37,817 bases of DNA from Candidatus Peribacteraceae bacterium (GCA_028712095.1 JAQTQU010000008.1:1-37817); one strand, 5' to 3'. Numbered from the stretch's first letter, positions 28,296 to 36,589 are shown. Program-made: numbers and translations. Notes: generated by a model from the sequence alone, not told the origin.

Positions 28296-29390
28296 ATGTT
28301 CACCGTAAGAGCGCACTCCCCTCTCGGACGGCGCGGCACTCTGAAAACGGCACACGGAACGATCCAAACTCCATTCTTCTTCCCTGTCGGTACCGCAGGT
28401 GCCATGCGCGGACTCACACATAGGGATCTCAAGGATCTGGGGGCGCAGGTTCTGCTTTGCAATACCTATCACCTCCACCTCCATCCCGGCGAAGACACAG
28501 TGGCAGCCGCAGGAGGATTACATTCATACATTGGCTGGGACCGGCCGATTCTGACGGATAGCGGCGGTTATCAGGTATTCTCGCTGAAGGGACTGAGACA
28601 CATCAGAGACACTGGTGTGGAGTTTCGCGCGCACACCGACGGCAGCAGACACTTTCTGGGACCGAACGAGGCGACGGAAATCCAGTGGAAACTGGGTGCG
28701 GATATCATCATGTGCTTCGACGAGTGCCCGCCTTCCACCGCTTCGCGCAGGGAAATCGAGGCAGCCGTCGATCGTACACTCCAGTGGGCAAAAGCCTGCA
28801 AGCAAACTCATGAGCGACTGAAACAAACCTCTCAGGCGTCTCTCACTTCTTCCACCTCTCACCCTCTGCTCTTCGGCATCGTGCAGGGCGGACTGCATCC
28901 GGATCTGCGCAGGAAATGCGCCGAGGAACTCATGGCAATCGGCTTCGACGGCTACGCCATCGGAGGATTGGCCGTGGGGGAATCGGAAGAAGAGATGCTT
29001 TCCATTCTGCGGGAAATCACTCCCCTTCTCCCGGCGGATGCTCCCCGCTATCTCATGGGGGTGGGCGTCCTCCGTCAGCTCAAAAAATGCGTGGAACTGG
29101 GGATCGACATGTTCGACTGTGTGCTCCCGATGCGCATTGCCCGCCACGGGACGATCATCCTCTCCGACGGATCGGAAATCCGCATCACCAACACACAGTA
29201 CAAAGAGGACCACTCTCGGCTGGATGCCGATTCCCCATCCGACCTCAGCCGCACGCACTCAAAGAGTTATCTGCACCACCTCTTTAAGGTGAATGAGCGT
29301 CTGGCCGAAACCATCGCCTGCAAACAGAATCTGGGGATGACCCTGAAGATGATGCGCGAGCTACGAGCGAAAATCGAACAGTGCTCCTAG
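28296..29390 (+). CDS. tgt: tRNA-guanine transglycosylase (TGT) lacking its zinc site
   Basis: 364 residues, near-normal length. Active-site motifs are clear: LTDSGGYQVFSL (general base Asp), CFDECPP, LFGIVQGG, YAIGGLAVGE, and FDCVLPMRIARHGT with the nucleophile Asp. In bacteria the enzyme swaps guanine-34 for preQ1 in tRNAs with GUN anticodons. The structural zinc site is gone: where E. coli has CDCYTC this protein has SPSDLS (three Cys to Ser), and the fourth ligand His333 is Gln (CKQNLG), while the flanking residues (D...SRxxSxxYLHHL) align without gaps. PTRNARNG, usually strict, is PMRIARHG. It may fold without zinc, use another brace, or be a paralogue. No queuosine synthesis gene is in the window. 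Confidence 0.85.
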   Translation: MFTVRAHSPLGRRGTLKTAHGTIQTPFFFPVGTAGAMRGLTHRDLKDLGAQVLLCNTYHLHLHPGEDTVAAAGGLHSYIGWDRPILTDSGGYQVFSLKGLRHIRDTGVEFRAHTDGSRHFLGPNEATEIQWKLGADIIMCFDECPPSTASRREIEAAVDRTLQWAKACKQTHERLKQTSQASLTSSTSHPLLFGIVQGGLHPDLRRKCAEELMAIGFDGYAIGGLAVGESEEEMLSILREITPLLPADAPRYLMGVGVLRQLKKCVELGIDMFDCVLPMRIARHGTIILSDGSEIRITNTQYKEDHSRLDADSPSDLSRTHSKSYLHHLFKVNERLAETIACKQNLGMTLKMMRELRAKIEQCS

Positions 29391-29899
29391 CCCGCAGAAT
29401 CGATCACTTCAGCTATTTCCATGGCCCGCCTCGCCTCCTGCTGTCTCAGGGTGATTTCCGCATCGGATGCGCGACTGATGTCGGCAATCTTCAGAATAAA
29501 TTCCGCCGTCCGCCGATCGAGGCCCTGACCACTCTTATCGATCACAAGTCCCATCGGATCTCCGGGCTTGCCTGTTGTGAGATACGGCTCAAGTTTCGGA
29601 CGCAGGAGAGCAGTCCGTGCAATGTTGAGTGTCATTTCCAATAGTTCGATATTCTCGCTTGTAATGGGCTTTTTGCATGTACCCAATGCAATTCCTGCCA
29701 GACCCTGTTCAAGACCATCCACCCGATCCCCAGGAAACAAGGATGCGTCGAACTCCTTCACTTGTTTCATGGTTAAACCATTTGCATTGGCAATGACAGC
29801 TTCACGAAGCAAAGACTGATAAGCTTCAAAACCGCCGCAGGCTTCCAGCGGATTGATCGTCGCAGAATCTGATTGATCAGAATGTTCAATAGTACTCAT
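29387..29899 (-). CDS. Hypothetical soluble protein, 170 aa
   Basis: Starts at MSTIEHSDQSD, with a -10 box ending 6 bases upstream. The body is helical and polar: EAYQSLLREAVIANANGLTMKQVKEF, DRVDGLEQGLAGIALG, ENIELLEMTLNIARTAL, RRTAEFILKIADISRASDAEITLRQQEARRAMEIAEVI. No membrane segments or catalytic motif. I recognise no family. Its stop overlaps the last codon of tgt by 4 bases on the opposite strand, so the two genes are tightly convergent. Confidence 0.6.
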   Translation of the reverse strand: MSTIEHSDQSDSATINPLEACGGFEAYQSLLREAVIANANGLTMKQVKEFDASLFPGDRVDGLEQGLAGIALGTCKKPITSENIELLEMTLNIARTALLRPKLEPYLTTGKPGDPMGLVIDKSGQGLDRRTAEFILKIADISRASDAEITLRQQEARRAMEIAEVIDSAG

Positions 29900-29905
29900 G
29901 GGCAT

Positions 29906-29934
29906 GGTATAAGCGCACAATCCGCCGAGGTCAA
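29906..29934 (-). promoter_or_regulatory. Promoter of the 29899 gene, leaderless type
   Basis: Minus strand: TTGACC (29934-29929), a 17-base spacer and TATACC (29911-29906), 6 bases before ATG 29899. Confidence 0.65.
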
Positions 29935-29980
29935 GACTCCATAAAACACCTGTTCGGTACCTTCAATCGCTTTGATTTCC

Positions 29981-30295
29981 TTAAGCAGAGATCTTCGTCA
30001 CCTCGATCTCCGTAAACCCCTGACGGTGGCCGTGCAGACGGCGCTAGCGCTTGCGGCGGCGCATCTTGTAGACGCGGATTTTGTCGCCCTTGCCGTGAGC
30101 GAGCACCTCTGCCTCGACGGAAGCTCCGGACAGCACGGGCGTGCCGACACTGACATCGTCCTCGGTTTTTGCAGTGAGGAGGACATCTTTGAACGTTACA
30201 GAACTCCCCGGCTCCTGATCGAGCGAAGGCACCTTCAGTTTCATCCCCTCCTCCACTTTCTCCTGAAAGCCGGCGATCTTCACAACCGCAAACAT
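29981..30295 (-). CDS. rplU: Ribosomal protein L21 with an in-frame TAG
   Basis: The frame begins MFAVVKIAGFQEKVEEGMKLKV and continues with VTFKDVLLTAKTEDDVSVGTPVLSGA and KIRVYKMRRRKR, then a TAG at 30046-30044, then RRLHGHRQGFTEIEVTKISA and TAA. The part after the stop is the normal L21 C-terminus (E. coli: [21 protein letters not shown]), and the TAG stands where E. coli has Tyr. With it the length is 103 residues plus the stop position, normal for L21; without it the protein is 83 residues. Many genes here end in TAG (clpP, tgt, NYN), so general reassignment is unlikely. A nonsense mutation, readthrough or a base-call error are the options. A promoter lies 9 bases upstream. rpmA (L27) is not adjacent. 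Confidence 0.85.
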
Positions 30296-30304
30296 GACCG
30301 CGGC

Positions 30305-30333
30305 AGTGTACGGAATGCCCGGACACAGGGCAA
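30305..30333 (-). promoter_or_regulatory. Promoter of rplU
   Basis: Minus strand: TTGCCC (30333-30328), a 17-base spacer and TACACT (30310-30305), 9 bases before the ATG at 30295. No SD. Confidence 0.6.
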
Positions 30334-30342
30334 GAAGAATCC

Positions 30343-31059
30343 TCAGTCAGTCGTGATGAACCGCTCCTCCTCCTCTCTCTGGGTTTGCATGCGCATTTGG
30401 CTCAACTGAAGATACCGGGCCATCTGCTCCACGGCAGCTTCGGGGGGGATATTCTTGCGAACGAATTGTGCGCCCACGGACGCGGCGGTATCAGCGAGGC
30501 AGTCATCAGAGGAAAAAATGACGGGAGGGACTCCCGCCTTGCGGAGATCACCCTGAAGCTGCTCCAGCACTTTGTGGCCCTTTTCCGTATGACCGGCGTA
30601 CTCAAAGGACGGCAGCATCTCCAGATGCTCGTCGACGATCAGCAAATGCGGCTGCGGACACCGCCGTAATCTCTGATGAAAATTTTCGGCAATTTGTTCC
30701 ACTGTCTCTCCATGGTAGAAGATGCGCTCGACCCTGCGGCGTGTTGCCAGCGTAAGATCGGTGAGAAACGGCAGATAACACTGCGAGGTATCATCGAGGT
30801 AGAGCACTTTCGCCCCATAAAGTGCTTCAACCCCTTTGAGCTCTCCGAGCTTCATACGCACAGCCTTGTGCGTCGGTGGCCGCAGCGGAGGAAGAAATTT
30901 CCGCCATACAGGTCGTTGTTTATACAACTCCTTCAGAAGACTCTGCAGTTTCTGTATTTCACCCGGACTGACCCCGCTCTCCTGGGCATCACGCTCCGTG
31001 ACCGGACGCCCCCGGTATGGGAGCTGTTCCATGATGAATTGACGCGATTCTCCCCTCAT
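30343..31059 (-). CDS. Receiver-domain-like protein
   Basis: 238 residues from ATG 31059. The first 85 residues are basic and helical (SPGEIQKLQSLLKELYKQRPVW). The rest resembles a two-component receiver: KVLYLDDTSQCYLPFL (acidic pair), PHLLIVDEHLEMLPSF (phospho-acceptor Asp), PPVIFSSDD (Ser/Thr switch) and AQFVRKNIPPEAAVEQMARYL (conserved Lys). Spacing between these is close to that of CheY-like domains, with an insertion after the phospho-Asp. No output domain follows, so it may act by protein contact. It lies 21 bases after the GH15 gene on the same strand, close to a sensor-like OtsA fusion. Confidence 0.55.
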   Translation of the reverse strand: MRGESRQFIMEQLPYRGRPVTERDAQESGVSPGEIQKLQSLLKELYKQRPVWRKFLPPLRPPTHKAVRMKLGELKGVEALYGAKVLYLDDTSQCYLPFLTDLTLATRRRVERIFYHGETVEQIAENFHQRLRRCPQPHLLIVDEHLEMLPSFEYAGHTEKGHKVLEQLQGDLRKAGVPPVIFSSDDCLADTAASVGAQFVRKNIPPEAAVEQMARYLQLSQMRMQTQREEEERFITTD

Positions 31060-31080
31060 GGACACTGCCGTCAAGGGGAA

Positions 31081-32877
31081 TTATGCAGTTGCGAACGCCC
31101 GGGAGAGTGCAACGGCGCTGTTGATCAGTCCAACGTGGGTAAACGCCTGCGGAAAATTGCCCAGAAAGGACTTGGATTTCGGATCAATTTCCTCCGCGAA
31201 GAGCCCGAGATGATTGGCGCTGCGGATGAGCTCCTCGAAATGCTCCCGTGCCTGATCGGAGCGGCCGGCGGCGAGCAACGCCTCCACCATCCAGAAACTG
31301 CAGAGGCCGAACGCCCCCTCCTCTCTGCGGTGCGCGCTCGAACGATAGACGAAGGGACCGTCGCTGAGTTCGCGCAGCAGAACATCGAGCGTCGAGAGCG
31401 CCTTGGGGTCATCGGGCGGGAGGAACCCCAGCAGAGGGAAGAGCAGTGCCGTGGCATCGAGCTCGTCGGAGCCGAAGGACTGTGTGAAGGCGTCGAGACG
31501 CGGATTCCATCCCTGCTCCAGCACCGTGGTCCGGACGGCATCCCGCTCCTGCCGCCAATGATCCAGATCCACCTGCCAGCCATGGGTTTCGGCCAGACGG
31601 ATACCGTGATCGATGGCCACCCAGCACATGACTTTGGAGTACGTGTACTGACGGGGCGGCGTGCGCATCTCCCAGATACCATGATCGGGCTCCTTCCAGA
31701 TTTCGCAGACGTACTCCACGATATCGCGCAAAACCCCGCTCAGCGACTGATCCACCTTCGGTTGCAGTTCTTCCGCCAGGAATACGGTGCGCAGAACCTC
31801 ACCGTAGATATCGGCCTGCCGCTGCGTCGACGCGGCGTTGCCGATGCGCACCGGACGGGAATCCGCACAGCCGCGCAGGTGCGATAGTTCCTGTTCCGGC
31901 ATCAGCGAGGCGGCATGCAACGGATAGAGCACCTGCAGATCGGCCGGGCGGCGTCCGCCTGTCAGCAGGAGTTCCGTGAGCCAGTCGAGAAATTCACGGG
32001 CATCGAAGAAGTGCCCGATCGAACAGAGAGCCTGCACCGTGAACGAGGTGTCGCGGATCCAGTTGAACCGGTAATCCCAGTTGTGCGAACCACCGATGAT
32101 CTCGGGAAGCGACGTCGTGGCCGCGGCGGCAATGCCTTTTCCTCCTGCGAGAATTTTGAGCGTGACGCACGAACGGTCCACGATCTGCTGCCATGCAGGC
32201 AACAGGTGGCAGCACCGGTCCCGGCCCGTGGCGATCCAGCGCTGCCAGTACTCGCAGGTACGCTCGTAGCTGCGCATGGCAGGAGGAACATCCGAGCGCT
32301 CGACAGACCCGTACGTGCAAATGAACGTCAGGGATTGTCCGGAGCGGAGCCGGGCATGCCCGGTCATGCCCTGCGGTGAAGGCGCAAGGGGCAGTGACGT
32401 ATGCAGACGCAGCTGATCGGATGCACCCGCAACGACGATGCTGCCGTCGGGCGCGGCTTCGAGCGCGGTTGCGTCGCGTCCGTAGTTCAGACGCGGGTTG
32501 AAACACACCGTCATCTCCACGGTTCCTTTCGTACAGCGCACAAAGCGATACAGAGCGGGAAACGTATGATGCTCCTCTTCCTCCGAACTGAAGCCTCCCA
32601 TGTGCATCCAATCGGTCAGCTCAACGACACCCGTCTCCGTCGTAAAGGTCGTCCGCAGAATGGCAGTCAAGTCGACGTACTCCTGACGGGTGGTCGTGGC
32701 ACCAGCCGGATGGATGGAAAAAAACCCGCCGCGCTCAGCGTCCAGCATTGAGGCGAACACACTGGGCGAATCGAGACGCGGCAGACAGCACCAGTCAATG
32801 GTGCCGTCGGTGCGCACGAGCGCGCAGCTGCCGAGGTTGCCGATGAATCCGTGCTGCTCGATCGAGACAAAGTCCAT
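31081..32877 (-). CDS. Glycoside hydrolase family 15 enzyme (glucoamylase/trehalase-like)
   Basis: 598 residues, the usual size of bacterial GH15 proteins with an N-terminal beta-domain. Motifs: IEQHGFIGNLGSCALVRTDGTIDWCCLPRLDSPSVFA at the start, then SLPEIIGGSHNWDYRFNWIRDTSFT, KEPDHGIWEMRTPPRQYTYSKVMCWVAIDHG (general acid Glu), and near the end GLFAEEIDPKSKSFLGNFPQAFTHVGLINSA (general base Glu). Family members hydrolyse starch-type glucans, and several are trehalases; the neighbouring trehalose genes favour the latter. No signal peptide, so it is cytosolic. A TAGGCT box ends 8 bases before the ATG. It is divergent from otsA, with 117 bases between. Confidence 0.9.
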   Translation of the reverse strand: MDFVSIEQHGFIGNLGSCALVRTDGTIDWCCLPRLDSPSVFASMLDAERGGFFSIHPAGATTTRQEYVDLTAILRTTFTTETGVVELTDWMHMGGFSSEEEEHHTFPALYRFVRCTKGTVEMTVCFNPRLNYGRDATALEAAPDGSIVVAGASDQLRLHTSLPLAPSPQGMTGHARLRSGQSLTFICTYGSVERSDVPPAMRSYERTCEYWQRWIATGRDRCCHLLPAWQQIVDRSCVTLKILAGGKGIAAAATTSLPEIIGGSHNWDYRFNWIRDTSFTVQALCSIGHFFDAREFLDWLTELLLTGGRRPADLQVLYPLHAASLMPEQELSHLRGCADSRPVRIGNAASTQRQADIYGEVLRTVFLAEELQPKVDQSLSGVLRDIVEYVCEIWKEPDHGIWEMRTPPRQYTYSKVMCWVAIDHGIRLAETHGWQVDLDHWRQERDAVRTTVLEQGWNPRLDAFTQSFGSDELDATALLFPLLGFLPPDDPKALSTLDVLLRELSDGPFVYRSSAHRREEGAFGLCSFWMVEALLAAGRSDQAREHFEELIRSANHLGLFAEEIDPKSKSFLGNFPQAFTHVGLINSAVALSRAFATA

Positions 32878-32994
32878 ACGGGCACAGCCTACGAATCAGC
32901 AGCGCTTTGAGGAAAGGAAACGCATTGCACGATCGAAAAATAATGCCCCAGATGCTTCCGGAAACAGACATCCGGACTTACCATAGTCCCATCA

Positions 32995-35256
32995 ATGCGA
33001 CTCTCTCTCCGGTTTCTCATCCCGCTCGCGCTCGTCCTGGGATTGGTGGCGTATGCCGTTGTCCCGCTCGCAAACCGCATGATGGTGAGCTGGTTTGTGA
33101 ATGATCTGGATCTGCGCAGTAAAATCATCGCGGAGGCAGTCGATAACTATTTACTGGAAGTCTCGCCGAACAAAAGCCAACTGGTCATCACCGCCAAGGT
33201 GCAGAATTTTTTCAAGCGGGTGATGCTTGACGAACGCGTGTACGCGCTCGGCTTCTGCGACGCGACCGGGCAGAAATTGCTCTTCAAAACGGACAAATTC
33301 CCACAGATTATCTCGTGCGAACCCGTGGGGACGGAAACGCACGTCACCGAAGTACTCGACCAGCCGCGCGGCCCGCTGCATATCGCGTACCACGTGGTGC
33401 GCGGCACGGGATCGGTGCTCGGGGAGCTTGTGCTGATTCATGATATGAGCTTCGTGCAGAGCCGCAGTGCCGCGACGCGTCTGTACATCATGTACTTCTT
33501 CGCGGCGCTCGCCGCCATCATTGCCATCATCACCGTGCTGATCGCGCAGATGAGTTTGCGGGGATGGGAATCGGGTCTGCGCTCCCTGTTGCGTGGCGAG
33601 GGGCTCTTTAAACCTTTCTCCCCCACCGGGGCCCCCCGCGAGCTGCAGCCCATCGTCAAGGATCTGCGCGATCTCATCCGCGACCTCGAAACGGACCGCA
33701 GATTGCGCGATGAGAGCCAGATTACGTGGAACGCGCGCACGCTCAAAGAGCTGCTGCACAAGGAACTTGCCGGTGACGAAGTGATCGTCGTCTCGAACCG
33801 CGAACCGTATCTGAACTATTTTGGGGAAGACGGAACCATTCAGACGCAGACGCCGGCGGCAGGTCCCGTCACCGCGCTGGAACCGATCATGCGCGCCTGT
33901 TCCGGTACGTGGATCGCCCATGGCGGCGGTGCTGCGGACCATGAAACCGTGGATGCCCGGGATCACCTGCGCATCCCCCCCGATCATCCGCGCTACACGC
34001 TGCGTCGCGTATGGCTGACACCGGAGGAGGAGAAGGGCTACTACTACGGTTTCGCGAACGAAGGACTCTGGCCGCTCTGCCACATCGCCCACGTCCGCCC
34101 GACGTTCCGCAGTGATGACTGGGAGCAGTACGTGCGCGTGAACGAAAAGTTCGCCAAGGTGGTCGCGCAGGAGGCCAAAACCCGCGATCCCGTCATCCTC
34201 GTGCAGGATTACCACTTCGCGCTGCTCCCGCGCATCCTCCGGCGCCATCTGCCGCAGGCCACCATCATCATGTTCTGGCACATTCCGTGGCCGAACCCCG
34301 AATCCTTCGGCATCTGCCCGTGGGGTCAGGAGGTGCTGGACGGATTGCTCGGCAGCAACATCGTGGGCTTTCACACGCGCTTCCACTGCTTAAACTTCAT
34401 GGAGACGATGGACCGGTTCGTCGAATGCCGTGTCGACCGCGAACACTCCACGATCTCCTACCGCCGCAAACTCACGGCGGTGAATCACTACCCCATTTCG
34501 ATTGAGTTCCCGGGGCGCCTGATGCGGCAGGCCACGCCGGTGCCCGAAGCGCGTGCCCAGATCCGCAACCGATACGCTCTGCCCGCGGACTGCCGCATCG
34601 GCATCGGCGTGGACCGCTTCGACTACACGAAGGGCATCATGGAAAAATTCCTCGCCGTCGAGCGCCTGCTGGAACTTTCGCCCGAATGGATCGGCCGTTT
34701 CAGTTTTATTCAGATCGCCGCCCCCACACGCACGCGTATTGAAGAGTACACGGAATTCAGCAACGAGACTTCGTCACTCGCCCAGCGCATCAACGCGAAG
34801 TTCGCCCATACGGGCGTACCGCCGATCATCCTATTGGCCGAGCATCACGAGGCCGAGGATATTCTGGATCACTACCGCGCTGCGGATCTGTGCTTCGTGA
34901 ACAGTCTGCACGACGGCATGAATTTGGTTGCAAAGGAATTCGTCGCGGCGCGTGATGACGAGCGGGGCGCGCTCATCCTGAGTCAGTTCACCGGTGCCGC
35001 ACGCGATCTGCCCGAAGCGCTCATTGTGAATCCCTACCACATCGATCAGTGCGCGCAGGAGTTACACCGCGCTCTCACCATGCCGGAGAGCGAGCAGCGT
35101 GACCGGCTGAGGAGCATGCGCGGTGTCCTGAAGGAATTTAACGTCTTCCGCTGGGCGGGGCGCATGCTCATCGACGCCGCGCGCGTCCGGCAGCGCAACC
35201 GCTTCCTCGCGCGGGTCGCGGCCACGCCGTGGTATTCTTCGTTCCTGCCCAAATGA
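32995..35256 (+). CDS. otsA: Trehalose-6-phosphate synthase fused to a membrane sensor-like module
   Basis: 753 residues. Residues 1-250 form a sensor-like front end: a membrane helix (LRFLIPLALVLGLVAYAVVPL), an external domain of about 130 residues (AEAVDNYLLEVSPNKSQL, VYALGFCDATGQKLLFK), a second helix (YIMYFFAALAAIIAIITVLIAQM) and a HAMP-like helical connector (ELQPIVKDLRDLIRDLETDRRLRDES). A complete GT20 enzyme follows: VIVVSNREPYLNYF, WIAHGGGAADHE, VLVQDYHFALLPRILR, FWHIPWPNPESFG, GVDRFDYTKGIMEKFLAVERLL and NSLHDGMNLVAKEFVA. It joins UDP-glucose and glucose-6-phosphate. The arrangement suggests that an external signal controls trehalose synthesis at the membrane. It overlaps otsB by ATGA. 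Confidence 0.9.
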   Translation: MRLSLRFLIPLALVLGLVAYAVVPLANRMMVSWFVNDLDLRSKIIAEAVDNYLLEVSPNKSQLVITAKVQNFFKRVMLDERVYALGFCDATGQKLLFKTDKFPQIISCEPVGTETHVTEVLDQPRGPLHIAYHVVRGTGSVLGELVLIHDMSFVQSRSAATRLYIMYFFAALAAIIAIITVLIAQMSLRGWESGLRSLLRGEGLFKPFSPTGAPRELQPIVKDLRDLIRDLETDRRLRDESQITWNARTLKELLHKELAGDEVIVVSNREPYLNYFGEDGTIQTQTPAAGPVTALEPIMRACSGTWIAHGGGAADHETVDARDHLRIPPDHPRYTLRRVWLTPEEEKGYYYGFANEGLWPLCHIAHVRPTFRSDDWEQYVRVNEKFAKVVAQEAKTRDPVILVQDYHFALLPRILRRHLPQATIIMFWHIPWPNPESFGICPWGQEVLDGLLGSNIVGFHTRFHCLNFMETMDRFVECRVDREHSTISYRRKLTAVNHYPISIEFPGRLMRQATPVPEARAQIRNRYALPADCRIGIGVDRFDYTKGIMEKFLAVERLLELSPEWIGRFSFIQIAAPTRTRIEEYTEFSNETSSLAQRINAKFAHTGVPPIILLAEHHEAEDILDHYRAADLCFVNSLHDGMNLVAKEFVAARDDERGALILSQFTGAARDLPEALIVNPYHIDQCAQELHRALTMPESEQRDRLRSMRGVLKEFNVFRWAGRMLIDAARVRQRNRFLARVAATPWYSSFLPK

Positions 35257-36062
35257 AGCCACTTGCGTCCCCTGCCGGGCGCACTGCTCTCCGTTCCTTC
35301 CTCAGGCGGCGGCCGCTCATTGCACTGGATTTTGACGGAACCCTCGTCGCGCTGCGCAAGCATCCGGATCTCGTCCGCCTTTCCGCGAACATGCTGACAC
35401 TCTTGCAGCAATTGAGTACGCATATGCCCGTGGCGGTGATTTCAGGTCGCAGTCTCAAGGATCTCCGCGCGCATATTCCTGAGAAAAAGATCCTGCTCAT
35501 CGGAAACCACGGACTCGAGGGCCTGCCCTTCTCAATTGCCCTGCGTCGTTCACAGCGCAGGGATAATGCGTCCAATGTGCTGCAGATCCGTGCGCTCCTC
35601 CGCACACTGCACTCCTGTCCGGACTGCCGGCTCGAAAATAAAACATTCTCCGCCACGCTCCATTTTCCCCGCGAGTCACAGCGTGGTGCTCTTCTGCGCC
35701 AACTGCGGCGTATGCACTGGAAGACTGCATCCCCTCCCCGGCTGATGAACGGTCGGCTCTGCATCAACGTGCTTCCTGCACGTGCGCTGAACAAAGGCAG
35801 TGCGCTCAAGACACTCCTCACACTGACAGGAAGGAGTTGTGCCATTTTCATCGGTGACGACACGACGGATGAGGATGTGTTTGCTCTCAATGATCGGAGA
35901 ATTCTGGGGATCACGATCGGCAGAAGCCCCTCACGCGCTTCCTTCGCTCTTCCCTCTCAGCGAGCTGTGCCGCAGTTTCTGCAGACATGTTTGCAATCTG
36001 CAGGCCGACAGGAACGTACGAGAAAGCCACCCCATAGAAACCGAAATCGCCGGGTGGTATGA
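35253..36062 (+). CDS. otsB: Trehalose-6-phosphate phosphatase
   Basis: 269 residues from ATG 35253, which overlaps the otsA stop (ATGA). HAD-superfamily motifs: motif I LIALDFDGTLV, motif II VAVISGR, the TPP-specific LIGNHGLEGL, and motif III/IV IFIGDDTTDEDVFALND. KGSALKTLL precedes the last motif as usual. It removes phosphate from trehalose-6-phosphate made by OtsA. The last 30 residues (AGRQERTRKPPHRNRNRR) are basic and unstructured; they run into the repeat-rich region before tRNA-Gln and may be an extension by chance. Confidence 0.9.
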   Translation: MKPLASPAGRTALRSFLRRRPLIALDFDGTLVALRKHPDLVRLSANMLTLLQQLSTHMPVAVISGRSLKDLRAHIPEKKILLIGNHGLEGLPFSIALRRSQRRDNASNVLQIRALLRTLHSCPDCRLENKTFSATLHFPRESQRGALLRQLRRMHWKTASPPRLMNGRLCINVLPARALNKGSALKTLLTLTGRSCAIFIGDDTTDEDVFALNDRRILGITIGRSPSRASFALPSQRAVPQFLQTCLQSAGRQERTRKPPHRNRNRRVV

Positions 36063-36071
36063 TTTCCCGCG

Positions 36072-36144
36072 CGTTGGGGAGTCGCCACCCTCCTTCGCCC
36101 CCCGCCTTCGCTCGGCGCTACGGAAGGGCAAGAGTGGTAAGGCA
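36072..36144 (+). pseudogene. Broken partial copy of tRNA-Gln carrying a palindromic element
   Basis: CGTTGGGGAGTCGCCA is identical to the leader and first bases of the intact tRNA-Gln at 36170-36185. Next come about 45 bases with a CCTTCG/CGGAAGG stem, then AGTGGTAAGGCA, the D-arm of the same tRNA. No anticodon arm, T arm or acceptor 3' end follows. The insert resembles the palindromic element in the AroE-like gene. Confidence 0.65.
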
Positions 36145-36172
36145 CTCTGCAACGGATCGTTTCCTTCATCGT

Positions 36173-36238
<66 letters not shown>

Positions 36239-36247
<9 letters not shown>

Positions 36248-36275
36248 CGTCAGCTTAAGCTGACGTGGCCAGCCA
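36239..36275. repeat. Palindromic direct repeat P1, overlapping the tRNA 3' end
   Basis: It begins with the tRNA end CCCCAGCCA, then the 24-base perfect palindrome made of CCACGTCAGCTT and its complement, then CCAGCCA. An identical copy is at 36343-36379. Confidence 0.85.
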
Positions 36276-36298
36276 CTTTACTCAACAACAATGAAAAT

Positions 36299-36347
36299 CC
36301 CGACAGTTCGAAAATAGTGACTCTTCGCAAATCATCCACCAGCCCCA
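36299..36347 (+). repeat. 49-base repeat A
   Basis: Starts CCCGACAGTTCGAAAAT and ends with CCCCA of P2. Repeat B at 36477-36525 matches at about 39 of 49 positions with no gaps. Confidence 0.65.
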
Positions 36348-36379
36348 GCCACGTCAGCTTAAGCTGACGTGGCCAGCCA
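36343..36379. repeat. Palindromic direct repeat P2
   Basis: Identical to P1 over 37 bases. It is followed by a 10-bp inverted repeat, CATCCGGCTT (36378-36387) and AAGCCGGATG (36434-36443), and then repeat B. Confidence 0.85.
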
Positions 36380-36476
36380 TCCGGCTTCGCCTGCGGGCTA
36401 CGCCGTGATTTGCACCAATCTGATTCTCTCATTAAGCCGGATGCCACTGCGTAGTTCGAGCGAAGCGAGAACGAAG

Positions 36477-36525
36477 CCGGACAGTTTGAAAATCGTCATG
36501 CTCCGCAAATCATGTACCGGCCCCA
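36477..36525 (+). repeat. 49-base repeat B
   Basis: Partner of repeat A. It follows a short run of GAGCGAAGCGAGAACGAAG-type sequence and ends in CCCCA, as does A. Confidence 0.6.
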
Positions 36526-36589
36526 TTCAGCATATTTCGCGTCAAAAATCGTCCCTCATATGCATTTTCCTCAAATCGTCCAATAAGTA

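Noticed and set aside
29981-30295. Reassignment of TAG as a sense codon in this genome
   Set aside because: clpP, tgt, the NYN gene and others end at TAG immediately after their expected C-termini.
30676-31887. 403-aa plus-strand ORF opposite GH15 and the receiver-like gene
   Set aside because: Antisense to two genes with clear motifs; it crosses the boundary between them, which a real gene would be unlikely to do.
33151-34386. 411-aa minus-strand ORF opposite otsA
   Set aside because: Shadow of the GT20 coding frame; no motifs and a composition typical of antisense frames.
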